DNA of 64,000 nt, taken from NCBI GenBank assembly GCA_016713335.1, contig JADJPH010000011.1, forward strand, positions 62,001 to 126,000, read 5' to 3'. The first letter of the stretch is position 1. Each line of letters opens with the position of its first letter. This document shows positions 26,233 to 34,435 of this stretch, one piece after another. The notes beneath the pieces are model-generated. The model saw only the letters and a program-made list of their open reading frames with translations. It did no database searches and was not told where the DNA came from. The position numbers were made by a program, and so were the translations under genes. This DNA comes from Candidatus Fredericiella danica (lineage in GTDB: Bacteria; Chloroflexota; Anaerolineae; Caldilineales; Caldilineaceae).

Positions 26233-26637
26233 TCAAGGCGGCAGGGCGGCTTTCATCAACGCCAGCACCGCATCCACATCCAGCGGATCCTGCTCGGTGT
26301 ACTGCATGTTGACGCCCTGTTCGGTGTAGTAGCGGCGGACGTTGGGATGATACCGCGACGACCACCGCGCCACGATCACCGGTCCGGCGAACGGGGCATG
26401 GATGCCGCCAATGGCTTGATGCAGGTCCGCATACTGTGGCCACACCGGATTGTGCAGGCAAAGCACCAGCCCCGCGGCCCTGGCGATTGGCTTGCGGAAC
26501 ATTTCCGGCTGTTCGGCGCTGGTGATTTCCACGTTGAACCCTTGCGCCGTCGCGGCGTCGGCCAACTGTTTCGCCGTCTCGAATTCATGCACGCCGGCCA
26601 GGATGACCCACCCTTTGCGCGTTTCACCCTTTGTCAT
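26233..26637 (-). CDS. Unknown protein coupled to the EAD1-amidotransferase-like gene
   Basis: A 134-residue soluble protein that I cannot assign. It starts with alternating strand and helix (GWVILAGVHEFETAKQLADAA, then FNVEITSAEQPEMFR, LVLCLHNPVWPQY), suggesting a small Rossmann- or flavodoxin-like fold with WSSRYHPNVRRYY near the end. Its ATG lies inside the last codons of the preceding gene (14-base overlap) with gaggggg as ribosome site, so the two are translationally coupled and probably act together. It could be a receiver-like or nucleotide-binding partner, but nothing proves this. Confidence 0.6.
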   Translation of the reverse strand: MTKGETRKGWVILAGVHEFETAKQLADAATAQGFNVEITSAEQPEMFRKPIARAAGLVLCLHNPVWPQYADLHQAIGGIHAPFAGPVIVARWSSRYHPNVRRYYTEQGVNMQYTEQDPLDVDAVLALMKAALPP

Positions 26638-27215
26638 CGGCCCCCTCCAATAACCATGTCAGCAGCCGGTCCAGGAACTGCCGGTTGGCGCACCCCGGCA
26701 GACGCAACGTGCCGTCGGTGAACGCCTGCCACGAGCCAACGGCCGCGACGCGGCCACCATTGGCGCGGTAGGTGGCGATTGCGGCAACCGGCGGTGCAGC
26801 CGTGCGCATCCGTTTGCGGTCCAACGTGCGGCCCGGTTCATCCTCTGCGTAGATGAGCCGGTAGCACTTGGCATCGCCGCCGCTGACCAATATCGGCTGC
26901 GCGGCCGGATTGACCTTCGTATCCACGGTGACCGACGCACACCAGGGCAGGTGCACCGTTTCGCCGTCGGCGACAAACGCTTGTCCAGGGACAGGATGCG
27001 CCGTCACGAATTCCCCACTCGGATGCGGAAAGGGCAGGTTGCCATCGACCACGACATCCTTATTCAGCACTAACCCGAACGGCGCAAGGGCGTCGTGTAG
27101 ATTCGTCCCGAAGTGATCGTCGCCGCCGTAGTAAGACAGCGCCAGCAGCCGCCCACCTTGGCTCACATAGCCTTCCAGCGCGCTCATTTCGGTGGGCGTC
27201 AGGTTGCTTGTCCAG
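26624..27215 (-). CDS. EAD1-linked amidotransferase-like protein, 3' fragment
   Basis: C-terminal part of the gene that begins with the EAD1-like domain. From NLTPTEMSALEGYVSQGGRL it reads LLALSYYGGDDHFGTNLHDA, then a beta-rich half ending in RQFLDRLLTWLLEGADDKG. The fold resembles the class I glutamine-amidotransferase-like (DUF4350 or ThuA-like) proteins, in which EGYVSQGGRLLAL is a typical strand-turn; no catalytic Cys nucleophile elbow is obvious. The junction with the 5' piece is near 27215. Assignment to the superfamily is moderate, to a function none. Confidence 0.65.
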
Positions 27216-27737
27216 CGGCAAAGTGAGCACCAATAAGCGCGCCGCTGCCAATGCTTTCGGGCTGAACTGCCGTTTGTTTTCCAGCGGCGTCCAGCCGCGT
27301 TGGTGCAGCATGGCAGCAAACTCCGAATAGCCGATGTCGAGCATGGGACGGTCTTTCGGTGCGAGATTGCGGCGCTTGGCCAGTTCACCCCAGTGCGTTT
27401 GGCCATGTGCAAGGTCGAACAGGGCGACGGGGCCGGTCGGGGTGCGGGTGGATTGCGCGGGTTCTACAGGCCACGCTTGCATGGCGGTGTACAAGGCTTG
27501 CAGCCCGTCATTGCCAGGGTTGTTGGTCGCGGCGCACCGCACCAGTTCCAGCGCCTTCCCTTTGCGGTTCGCCCAGCACGCAAACTCCCACAGTTGGTCG
27601 CTGAAGCCCTTTTCGCCGGCATGGGCGTCGAAGTCCGCCGTCATGCAGTGTGCGGTCATTTGCCGCATGGTATCGCGGTTGTACGCCGGTTCGATGGCCT
27701 GGCAGATTTGGTACACCTGCCCGCGGGTGTATGGCAT
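27215..27737 (-). CDS. EAD1-like adaptor domain plus start of amidotransferase-like domain
   Basis: Residues 1-90 are an EAD1-like (effector-associated) domain: it aligns along its length with the domains at 32355 and 33558, sharing the first helix (QVYQICQAIEPAY), WEFACWANRKGK in place of SWAE.TG, and the ending NNPGNDGLQALYTAMQAW. Effector-associated domains are death-like adaptor domains that join effectors to signalling NTPases in bacterial conflict systems. Then VALFDLAHGQTHWGELAKRR and ARLLVLTLPLD start the amidotransferase-like fold. The frame is lost near 27215 and the wrong frame stays open to 27060. Confidence 0.68.
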
Positions 27738-28170
27738 GGGTCTGCGCCTCCCGTCACAGGATGCAGGGGGACGGAGCGTGTGGTCTACGGTCTATCTTAC
27801 CAGAAATGCGGTCCGGATTCATCCAGGATTTGCGGTGGGGGGGATCAGCGTGTCCTTTGCACTAGGTGACGCTGTCGACACTCAGCGCACTATGCTGACT
27901 TCAATCCCCTTCCGGCCAGTGTTTCAAAATTGACAACCGCGGAGGGCAAGGGGCTGAGTGAGCCAACCAATGTCCTGCTGGGGCCGTGCGATCTGCGCCA
28001 ACCTGTAATATGCCGCCGCCAATCAATCGGTCCTACAACCCGCCGCATTCCTCGATTGAGGCGCTTGTACCTGACCGATCATGTAACCTTGCCACAGCGG
28101 ATGCGCACGGGTATGATTGCCGCTCTCAGTTACATGTCGTCCCAGTGTCCCCACCAAAGCGAGCAACGAC
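27738..28170. other. Intergenic stretch without recognisable features
   Basis: Divergent promoter region between the EAD1 gene and the beta-propeller remnant. No repeat of the families listed, no strong hairpin and no convincing ORF was seen. Confidence 0.5.
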
Positions 28171-29820
28171 GATGGCAGCAAAGTACCAGACCTTCCCGAT
28201 CCTGTTGACAATTGCGCTCGTCTTGATACTGTTCGCTTTCACACAAGGTGCGGCATCGGCACAAGACGCGCCTGTACTGGACAAGAGTGGGCGAAGGCTG
28301 ACAGGCAACTTGCGGCTTGAAGATTGGCCATGTTGCAAGTGGATGATAACGCCGGGCGGTGAGTCGTCGTTTTCGCCGCCAACAAACGGCCGAATGTGAC
28401 CGTCTACAGTGCGCCGGTGGATGGCAGCACAGCGCCGGTAAAGCTGAGCACGCCCCTCACCGACCAGTATCCGGTCGATCCTTCACCTGTCACCGGACGG
28501 CAAATGGGTCGAATACGGACGCGCAGTGCAACGACCCACATGTCATCGATCTATCTGGTGCCGGTGGAGGGGGACACCGATCCAGGTATATGGGCCGTGG
28601 TATATAGGCGGCATTGCGATTACTCCAGACAATACAAGCATCGTCATTTCGGAACCGGTGAGTAACACATACGATAGTTGGAATTTTTATGTCATGCCTT
28701 TCCCGGCGGGAGCGCGCCAGTTGCTTGCGACCGTGGGTACAGGCAATTGGTACACCGGGACCGGCAGCCAACTCGCGCCGGATAGCAAGACCCTACTGGT
28801 TTATACCGACCTGGACAGCGATCGGGACTATGAACTGTGGACGATCCGCTTGCAGGCGGCGCGCTCCGCAAAATCGCTGACGACGTGAGAGCGAACTATG
28901 GTCCGATCGTCCATTTCGCCGGATAGTCAATATCTTTTGTATCATGGCATATGGGGCGGTCCCTGCGACCTCTGCTCAATCGAAGTTGCCACCGGGGCCA
29001 CGGAGGAATTGGTCCCAAAAGGCTCCAGCGTGTACTTCAATCTGATGCACATTACCACAGATAATCGAGCCGTTTTCCAGGGGCGGTTGCCCGGCGACAC
29101 CGGCACCTATAACCGATTATACAGTGTCCAGGCCGACGGAGGTTCGGTTACACAATTGAGCACGGGGCTTGATGGCACACAAAGCGTGGAAGATTTCGAG
29201 GTGTCCCCTGACGACAAGACGGCGATCTTTTTGTAGTTCGTGACCATGACAACAACGAACTGCCCAGAAATACAGTCGTGAGAACCAAGTCGATGCGCCT
29301 GTGGCGGAGGCGGTGCCGGTGCCGCTTGATGCTCACCAGTATATCAGCGGTATCGAATTGACCGCCGACAATTCGGGTGTGCTGGTCAGCGTGGCACAAT
29401 TTCCTTATTCCGACCCGCAAACGACTTGGGTGTATTACGTCGCATTCGACGGCGATCAAACGCCCATTTTGCTGGTGCGACTCAGTTCATCGGAGACTAT
29501 GTTACAATTACACTGTCGCTCCCGATGTAGACTGGATTGTTGCCACCGAAACTGATCCGGACAATCTGAACTTGATTCTGAACTTGTATCGACCGGGTAC
29601 CAATATCGCGCATGAGATCGACCGGGTCAATGAATCGCTGACTAACGAATTCTTCACCGCAGTTCGATCCATTGGGCCGGTACGTGGTCTACAAATCTGA
29701 CAAACGCAGCGATGGCTCATACAGCCTATACATTATGTTTCTCCCCGACGACCACTTTCTGCCGTATGCTATCCTGAACCCATCCCCCTCGCGTCAATCT
29801 CACATGGACACCCACCCATG
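28171..29820 (+). pseudogene. Secreted TolB/WD40-like beta-propeller protein, heavily frameshifted
   Basis: A signal peptide from the ATG at 28171 (MAAKYQTFPILLTIALVLIL, then SAQD) is followed by propeller-blade sequence scattered over all three frames: NVTVYSAPVDGSTAPVKLS, GGIAITPDNTSIVISEP, GSQLAPDSKTLLVYTDLDSD, SPDSQYLLYHG, FEVSPDDKTAIFL, GIELTADNSGVLVSVAQF and SKTLL-like repeats, ending SDGSYSLYIMFLPDDH. The recurring ftpDgxxlvy-type pattern is that of TolB/PD40 blades. At least six indels are needed to read through, more than in any other gene here, so this may be a true pseudogene. In intact form it would be about 540 residues, extracellular. Confidence 0.65.
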
Positions 29821-30210
29821 ACCACCGACGCCTTGACCTATCTCAAAATACTGGAAGGCAAGACCCTGCACACCGACCACGTTGGGGTATGCGGCCAAGT
29901 AATGGCAACTGGTTGCATTACCCTGAGCGGCAATGTCTTTGGCCAAAACAGGTATGAATCAATTTGTCATTGAGATCGCTTATGGGATGTGACTTTCGAG
30001 GAGCAAGAATGAATCTCTCGAGTCCCCCGCCCAGATCATTCACCATCTGGAGGCCGTCGCTGCACACTGAAACCAAAACCCTACGCCCCTTTGTCTGGGG
30101 CGGCGCGCCCGCGCCCGCGCTCGGCAACGTCGCCATCGGCTGGTGGCTCTGGCGCCTGCACCAACCGGCCAATCTCACGTCGCCCATCCAAACTGGACCA
30201 ATGGCTATAT

Positions 30211-30273
30211 TCAAACCCAATGACCCACCAGCAACAGGCTGACGCTAATGAGCGTGAATTGTCGGGTGTGCAT
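30211..30273 (-). pseudogene. Truncated signal-peptide ORF
   Basis: AAGGAG is positioned before ATG and a 20-residue hydrophobic peptide (MHTRQFTLISVSLLLVGHWV) that stops abruptly. It looks like the first exported residues of a secreted protein whose body is gone. Confidence 0.3.
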
Positions 30274-30850
30274 GGTCACGTACTCCTTCTTTTCGGGTGC
30301 TAAAGCTGAGATTGAAGTCGGCGGCTGTGCAGGGTCCAGTGCGGTATGTGTGGCGCCCACACGCGTGCCGCGCATGGCTTCTGGTTTGCGGTCCGCGGCA
30401 TAGGTAGATCCACCAAAGCCATGTGCGTTGAAAAGTTGACCTGCTGCGGTGGCTGCGCTAACGGGGTGAGCAATGTAGTGCGACCAATGCCGTCCTGCCA
30501 TCTCAGTCGACGGGTGGCCGGGGCAGGTTGGCGACCGTGCCCGGCGATTCCTTAGCCATTTGTAAGCTAAGTATAGTGCGCTTGCGCGGTAACATCAACG
30601 GTGGGCGGGATTCGGGGGGGTATGCGTACCGCACCCCATAGCTGCCTCGACGCCCCAAAACAGGCCCTAGCATCGCCGCTGGTGGAAATTCACGTCAAAT
30701 TCCGCACGCGTCAGCGCCGATCGCGATATAGCGTGGGCATGGGGCCGCACACTCCGGCAAGCAAAAAGTCCGGCTAAATGAAAGGTTGTGCCTCGGCCAA
30801 ATGAAACCTTATTTCCGGTATCTGCGCAAATCCCCGCTTTTTGTGAGCCT

Positions 30851-30897
30851 TTTAGCAACGGCAAAAACGAAACAGTCTCGTTTTTGCCGTTGCTAAA
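30851..30897. terminator. Perfect 20-bp inverted repeat, terminator-like
   Basis: Arms of 20 bases (tttagcaacggcaaaaacga and its complement) around a seven-base loop. It lies about 110 bases after the stop of the nuclease-like gene on the minus strand. The arms are T-rich inside and there is no external T tract, so it could also be a mobile-element or protein-binding site. Confidence 0.5.
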
Positions 30898-31006
30898 GTC
30901 GATATCTCATTAGCCTCAGAGTGCTGGCACGAAAACTGTGGCCGACAAGATGAATGGCCGATATTGCTGCCAGCACCTGCGGTGCATGCTGCGAAACATG
31001 TATCGT

Positions 31007-32146
31007 TTACTCGGCGCCCTTCGCCTTAATCTGGTCAAACGCCCAGGCCACTTCTTCTAAAAATTGCGCCAGTACGGCGTCATTCGCTAACGTCTTCAAC
31101 GGAATATTCGGGCGTTTGGTTGCTCCTTCTTTTGCGATTTTGACACCTGGAATTCGGTTAAGCCGCGCCAGAAGTTCCAGCCGCTGTGCTTCGTCCAATG
31201 AGTTGGGCGGCTTCATGTACTGGAACTGGATTTCTACACTGCCATAGCTCCATAAGCAGATCACTTGACACAAATGTCCGTCAACAGCGAGAAGCGGGAT
31301 GAATGATCCATCCCGTTTGCCGGCGCCCCACCAGATGGTCAGCCCACGCTGCCTGGCCCAATCAAGAATCTTATGGGCGATCCTGGCCGTGTCTGCATTG
31401 TTGCGTTTGGTGAAGTCTTGGAAGAAAGAGTCTTCATCCCAGCGTCGCTGCTCGTTTGCGCTGGCTGTCTTCTGTGCGGTCTGGGCAACCAAACGTGGCA
31501 CAAACGCACTCTGCCCTTCCCCTACGAATTGTTTCACCTCGATGGCAAGCACTTCGGCTTGTGACATTTGCACGTTCAGAAATTCGACGATGCGCCGCAG
31601 TTGAACCGGAATCTCCTCTGCCACGAACAACATGCGGATCTTGCCCGCCTGCAGGTTTGTCTTCCCGCGTTGCCAGAATTCATCTAGCGCAGCCGCATCG
31701 TCTAGTGGCGCATTGAGAAATTCAGCCAGCATTTGATTCGCGTCCTGCTTCCGGGTGGTCGCCGTAGCCTCAAACTGGGACTTCAGCTTCTCCATAGGCC
31801 AGTAAACGACCGCGTTGGCTGCATACTCCAGCATTTGGCCGACAACCTCGCGCCGGATGCGCGTATCTGTACTCCGCTTGACCTCGACCAACGTGGGGAT
31901 ACCGTCCTGATCCAGCAGCAGGTGATCTGGCGCTGGCGTGCTGCCCTCGCCTTCGGCCCAGGGGATGCCAATTTCTCTGCCGACCAGCAGCCAACGGCGC
32001 GGATTTTCCTCGCTCATCTGACCGCCAGCGAGCAAGTGAGGGTAGTCCGCCAATAACTTCTGGAACGATTTTTCAGTGGCAAAGGCTTCGGCAGTCATTT
32101 CCAGCATGCGTCCATCGTGCTGCTTTAGATAGATAACTTCGCTCAT
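31007..32146 (-). CDS. PD-(D/E)XK nuclease-like protein of unknown role
   Basis: A 379-residue protein with a probable restriction-endonuclease-like core: the segment TPAPDHLLLDQDGIPTLVEV followed by KRSTDTRIRREVVGQML supplies D...E-x-K of the PD-(D/E)XK active site, and GQMLEYAANA is the helix that usually follows. The C-terminal part (ILDWARQRGLTIWWGAGKRD, then WSYGSVEIQFQYM) resembles the C-terminal domain of DUF4268-like proteins. GAGGGG lies before the ATG at 32146; the upstream frame adds eight codons. It is divergent from the EAD1-TIR gene and may belong to the same conflict locus, or be a solitary nuclease. Confidence 0.65.
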   Translation of the reverse strand: MSEVIYLKQHDGRMLEMTAEAFATEKSFQKLLADYPHLLAGGQMSEENPRRWLLVGREIGIPWAEGEGSTPAPDHLLLDQDGIPTLVEVKRSTDTRIRREVVGQMLEYAANAVVYWPMEKLKSQFEATATTRKQDANQMLAEFLNAPLDDAAALDEFWQRGKTNLQAGKIRMLFVAEEIPVQLRRIVEFLNVQMSQAEVLAIEVKQFVGEGQSAFVPRLVAQTAQKTASANEQRRWDEDSFFQDFTKRNNADTARIAHKILDWARQRGLTIWWGAGKRDGSFIPLLAVDGHLCQVICLWSYGSVEIQFQYMKPPNSLDEAQRLELLARLNRIPGVKIAKEGATKRPNIPLKTLANDAVLAQFLEEVAWAFDQIKAKGAE

Positions 32147-32354
32147 GAATCCCCTCGCCATTGGGAGCAAGACGTAGCAACTTGCTTGACGCCCCCTCCG
32201 TTCCCCTCTAAACTAAACAACGGGGCCGGTGCTGAAACACTTGCCCCGTGTTCCACTGCTGAGGGCACAGCAGCGGAGTTGAGCGCATTGTAGCGCATCC
32301 CCTCCACGAATGCACCCCCTTGGCAGACCAAACCCGCATCGTATGGGTCTGCGT

Positions 32355-32678
32355 ATGAAACTCACCGGCAAACAAATCGAACAAGTTCGCAACGCCCTGC
32401 TGTCGGGCTACCCCGCCAAGACCGATCTGCGCATGCTGGTGCGCATCGAGCTTGACGAGAACCTCGAAACCATCGCCGACGGGGAGAACCTGCGCGTCGT
32501 GGTCTTCAACTTGGTCAGTTGGGCCGAGCAGACCGGGCGCCTCGACGCCGTGATTCAAGGCGCCTACCGGCAGAATCCCGGCAACCCGGCCCTCAAGCAG
32601 TTGGTGCAGGACGCAGCAGGCTGGGGCGCGCCGGCACCGCACACTTCCGGCAAAACCTACCGGACCGGCGTCCATTGA
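32355..32678 (+). CDS. EAD1-like adaptor domain of EAD1-TIR-FGE protein, 5' fragment
   Basis: N-terminal effector-associated domain of about 92 residues: LTGKQIEQVRNALLSGY, NLVSWAEQTGRLDAVIQGA, and the close RQNPGNPALKQLVQDAAGW. It is the best match to the copies at 27737 and 33558. After a short linker the frame shifts near 32655: the adjoining frame reads AKPTGPASIDVFLSYSR and enters the TIR domain. One original protein is therefore likely. In known systems such adaptors bind the matching adaptor on a sensor or NTPase; no such partner is intact in the window. The ATG at 32355 begins the conserved helix. Confidence 0.75.
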   Translation: MKLTGKQIEQVRNALLSGYPAKTDLRMLVRIELDENLETIADGENLRVVVFNLVSWAEQTGRLDAVIQGAYRQNPGNPALKQLVQDAAGWGAPAPHTSGKTYRTGVH

Positions 32679-33516
32679 CGTTTTTCTCAGCTACAGCCGG
32701 CAGGACGCTGCGGCCATGCGTGAGGTGCAAAGCGTGCTGCGTGGCGCGGGCTTTGCGGTCTGGACCGACGAAGGGCTTGAGCCGGGGACGCCCAGTTGGC
32801 AGGCCGCCATCGCCGAAGCCATCGGGCAGTGCCAGGCGTTGGTCGTGCTGCTCTCACCGAGTGCTAAAGCCTCCGTGTGGGTCAATAACGAAGTCAGCTT
32901 TGCGCAAATGCACGGCAAGCGCATCTTTCCAGTGCTGGTCGCGGGCGAACCGACCACGGCGGTGCCGATCAGTTTGATTAGCGTGCAGTGGGTGGACGGG
33001 CGCAGCGGTGTGCGTGGCGCGGCGGCGGAGGGGTTGCGCCACGCGTTGGCGCGCCAGCTTGGGCGGGGGCCAGTCATCACCTTCGACTGGGTGACGATCC
33101 CAGCCGGAGAATTCTTGATGGGGAGTGACTGGGCGAAGGACCCGTTGACGTACTATTATGAAACGCCGCAGCACAAGCGCTGCCTGCGGGAGTTCCGCAT
33201 TGCTAAGTACCCGGTCACAAACATGCAATACGGTGAATTCGTGAGAGCGACCAGCCACAAGAAACCTGACCTCTGGACGGATGGCCGTATTCCAGATGGC
33301 AAGGAGCAGCATCCGGTGGTCGGTGTCTCCTGGTATGACGCCCAGGCTTTTAAGGAGTACCAGCCCGATGATCACCCTGAGGGGAACGACAGGCGCACGT
33401 TGCGCGGCGGCTCGTGGAGCAGCTACTCCTCCGTGCGCTGTGCCGTACGGGACGGCAATAATCCTGATTACTGGAACAACGTGTTTGGTTTTCGAGTTGT
33501 GTGCCTTGGCGATTGA
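32671..33516 (+). CDS. TIR domain plus truncated FGE-like domain (EAD1-TIR-FGE), 3' fragment
   Basis: Begins SIDVFLSYSRQD, the first strand of a TIR domain of about 130 residues, continuing AGFAVWTDEGLEPGTPSW and SVWVNNEVSFAQMHGKRIFP, where the Glu of NNE matches the catalytic Glu of NAD-cleaving TIRs. From about residue 135 a formylglycine-generating-enzyme-like (FGE-sulfatase, C-type-lectin-related) domain follows: VTIPAGEFLMGSDWAKDP, IAKYPVTNMQYGEFV and HPVVGVSWYDAQAF. It then jumps to KEYQPDDHPEGNDRRTLRGG, so the central 90 or so residues of the fold are missing in frame. The last 40 residues resemble variable regions of diversity-generating retroelements (see findings). Likely a defence or conflict effector. 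Confidence 0.75.
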   Translation, partial: SIDVFLSYSRQDAAAMREVQSVLRGAGFAVWTDEGLEPGTPSWQAAIAEAIGQCQALVVLLSPSAKASVWVNNEVSFAQMHGKRIFPVLVAGEPTTAVPISLISVQWVDGRSGVRGAAAEGLRHALARQLGRGPVITFDWVTIPAGEFLMGSDWAKDPLTYYYETPQHKRCLREFRIAKYPVTNMQYGEFVRATSHKKPDLWTDGRIPDGKEQHPVVGVSWYDAQAFKEYQPDDHPEGNDRRTLRGGSWSSYSSVRCAVRDGNNPDYWNNVFGFRVVCLGD

Positions 33517-33557
33517 AGACACCCTTTGGACTCTGGCATTGCAACGCGCGGCCGATC

Positions 33558-34085
33558 ATGTCCCTCACCGGCGTCCAACTAGCCCGAGTCCACCAGGCCA
33601 TCCTGTCCGGTTACGACCGCGCCACGTTTCAGCAGGTCGTCAAGGTCGGCCTGGAAGTCAACTTCGACGCCATTGCGCCCGCCACGGGCTTCGACACGCA
33701 GGTTTCCACCTTCCTCAGTTGGGCCGAGCGCACGGGTCACACCGCGGCGCTGCTGGCGGCCAGCTACAACCACAATCCCAACAACGCTGACCTGCAAAGA
33801 TTGATTGTCGACGCGCAAAAGTGGGCGGTGGGCGTGGCGGCGGGCCTGACGCTATTTGAGGGGCGGGCGTATGTTTTCGCCACGCCGGCCAAGGAACGGG
33901 TCTACCTGGACCGGCTGCTGCAAGCCTACGCAAAGTGGGTCGCCGTCTATACACCGTTGCCCGGCGTCACGGAAGTCGCCGGCAGCCTGAAACCCAGGAT
34001 AGCCGTGGATGCAACTGGGACGATCCTGATAACATCAACGGCTACGTCGGTTTTCGCCTGGTACGCCATGAAATGGCGTGAATGA
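33558..34085 (+). CDS. Third EAD1-like gene, internally deleted
   Basis: Residues 1-90 are another EAD1-like domain (LTGVQLARVHQAILSGY, FLSWAERTGHTAALLAASYN, NPNNADLQRLIVDAQKW). Residues 105-140 (AKERVYLDRLLQAYAKWVAV, YTPLPGVTEV) resemble the start of the region that in Chloroflexota precedes a STAND-type NTPase, but no P-loop follows. The final codons are out of frame with an FGE tail: a neighbouring frame at about 33992-34081 reads GCNWDDPDNINGYVGFRLV. I infer a deletion that removed an NTPase or effector and most of an FGE domain, leaving a 175-codon remnant. It starts 41 bases after the TIR gene. Confidence 0.55.
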   Translation: MSLTGVQLARVHQAILSGYDRATFQQVVKVGLEVNFDAIAPATGFDTQVSTFLSWAERTGHTAALLAASYNHNPNNADLQRLIVDAQKWAVGVAAGLTLFEGRAYVFATPAKERVYLDRLLQAYAKWVAVYTPLPGVTEVAGSLKPRIAVDATGTILITSTATSVFAWYAMKWRE

Positions 34086-34435
34086 ATTACCTAAGTCCGT
34101 TGTAGTGCGCTTGCAGGCCGAACTGCTCTTCGTGGCCGGCTGAATTCGCCTGTGCGTTCACCGGCTACAAGCCGTAGCTACGGTCAGGACGGCCACGCGG
34201 CGGAGCCACCGGTCTTGGGCATTGCGTATGCCCGCGCCCAAAGCCTCCGTGAAATCCGCTCAATCTGTGATACAGACAGTTGCGTCACGGGCAAAAAACG
34301 TCCCCGGCACTACCCGCCCAGTCACGGGGACGGTGGACTGAATGGGTCAAGGCGGGCAGTGCCGGGGACGGGGCAGGCGACCTTGCCGCGGCGCAGCGAA
34401 CCACTTACTCACGTGCGTGGCTCTGATGGGCTCGC
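34086..34435. other. Intergenic stretch with one interspersed repeat
   Basis: No gene. It contains an inverted copy of the agagcc-type repeat at 34399-34426 (aaccacttactcacgtgcgt, then ggctctga), matching the copies at 24267 and 24542. The remainder is GC-rich with short inverted stretches (ccggctacaagccgtagctacgg region) and nothing I can name. Confidence 0.5.

Larger units (their letters stand above)
29821..31006. other. Gene-debris region
   Basis: No intact gene. A 51-codon frame (29818-29973, MTTDALTYLKILEGKTLHTD) and fragments such as LGNVAIGWWLWRLHQPANL near 30125 read like protein but end without a domain. A 20-codon signal-peptide remnant is at 30211-30273 and a perfect inverted repeat at 30851-30897. 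The rest, 30300-30850, shows nothing I can name. Confidence 0.45.

Noticed and set aside
32355..34085. A complete diversity-generating retroelement
   Set aside because: Only the possible variable region is present. No reverse transcriptase, accessory protein or template repeat was seen in the window.
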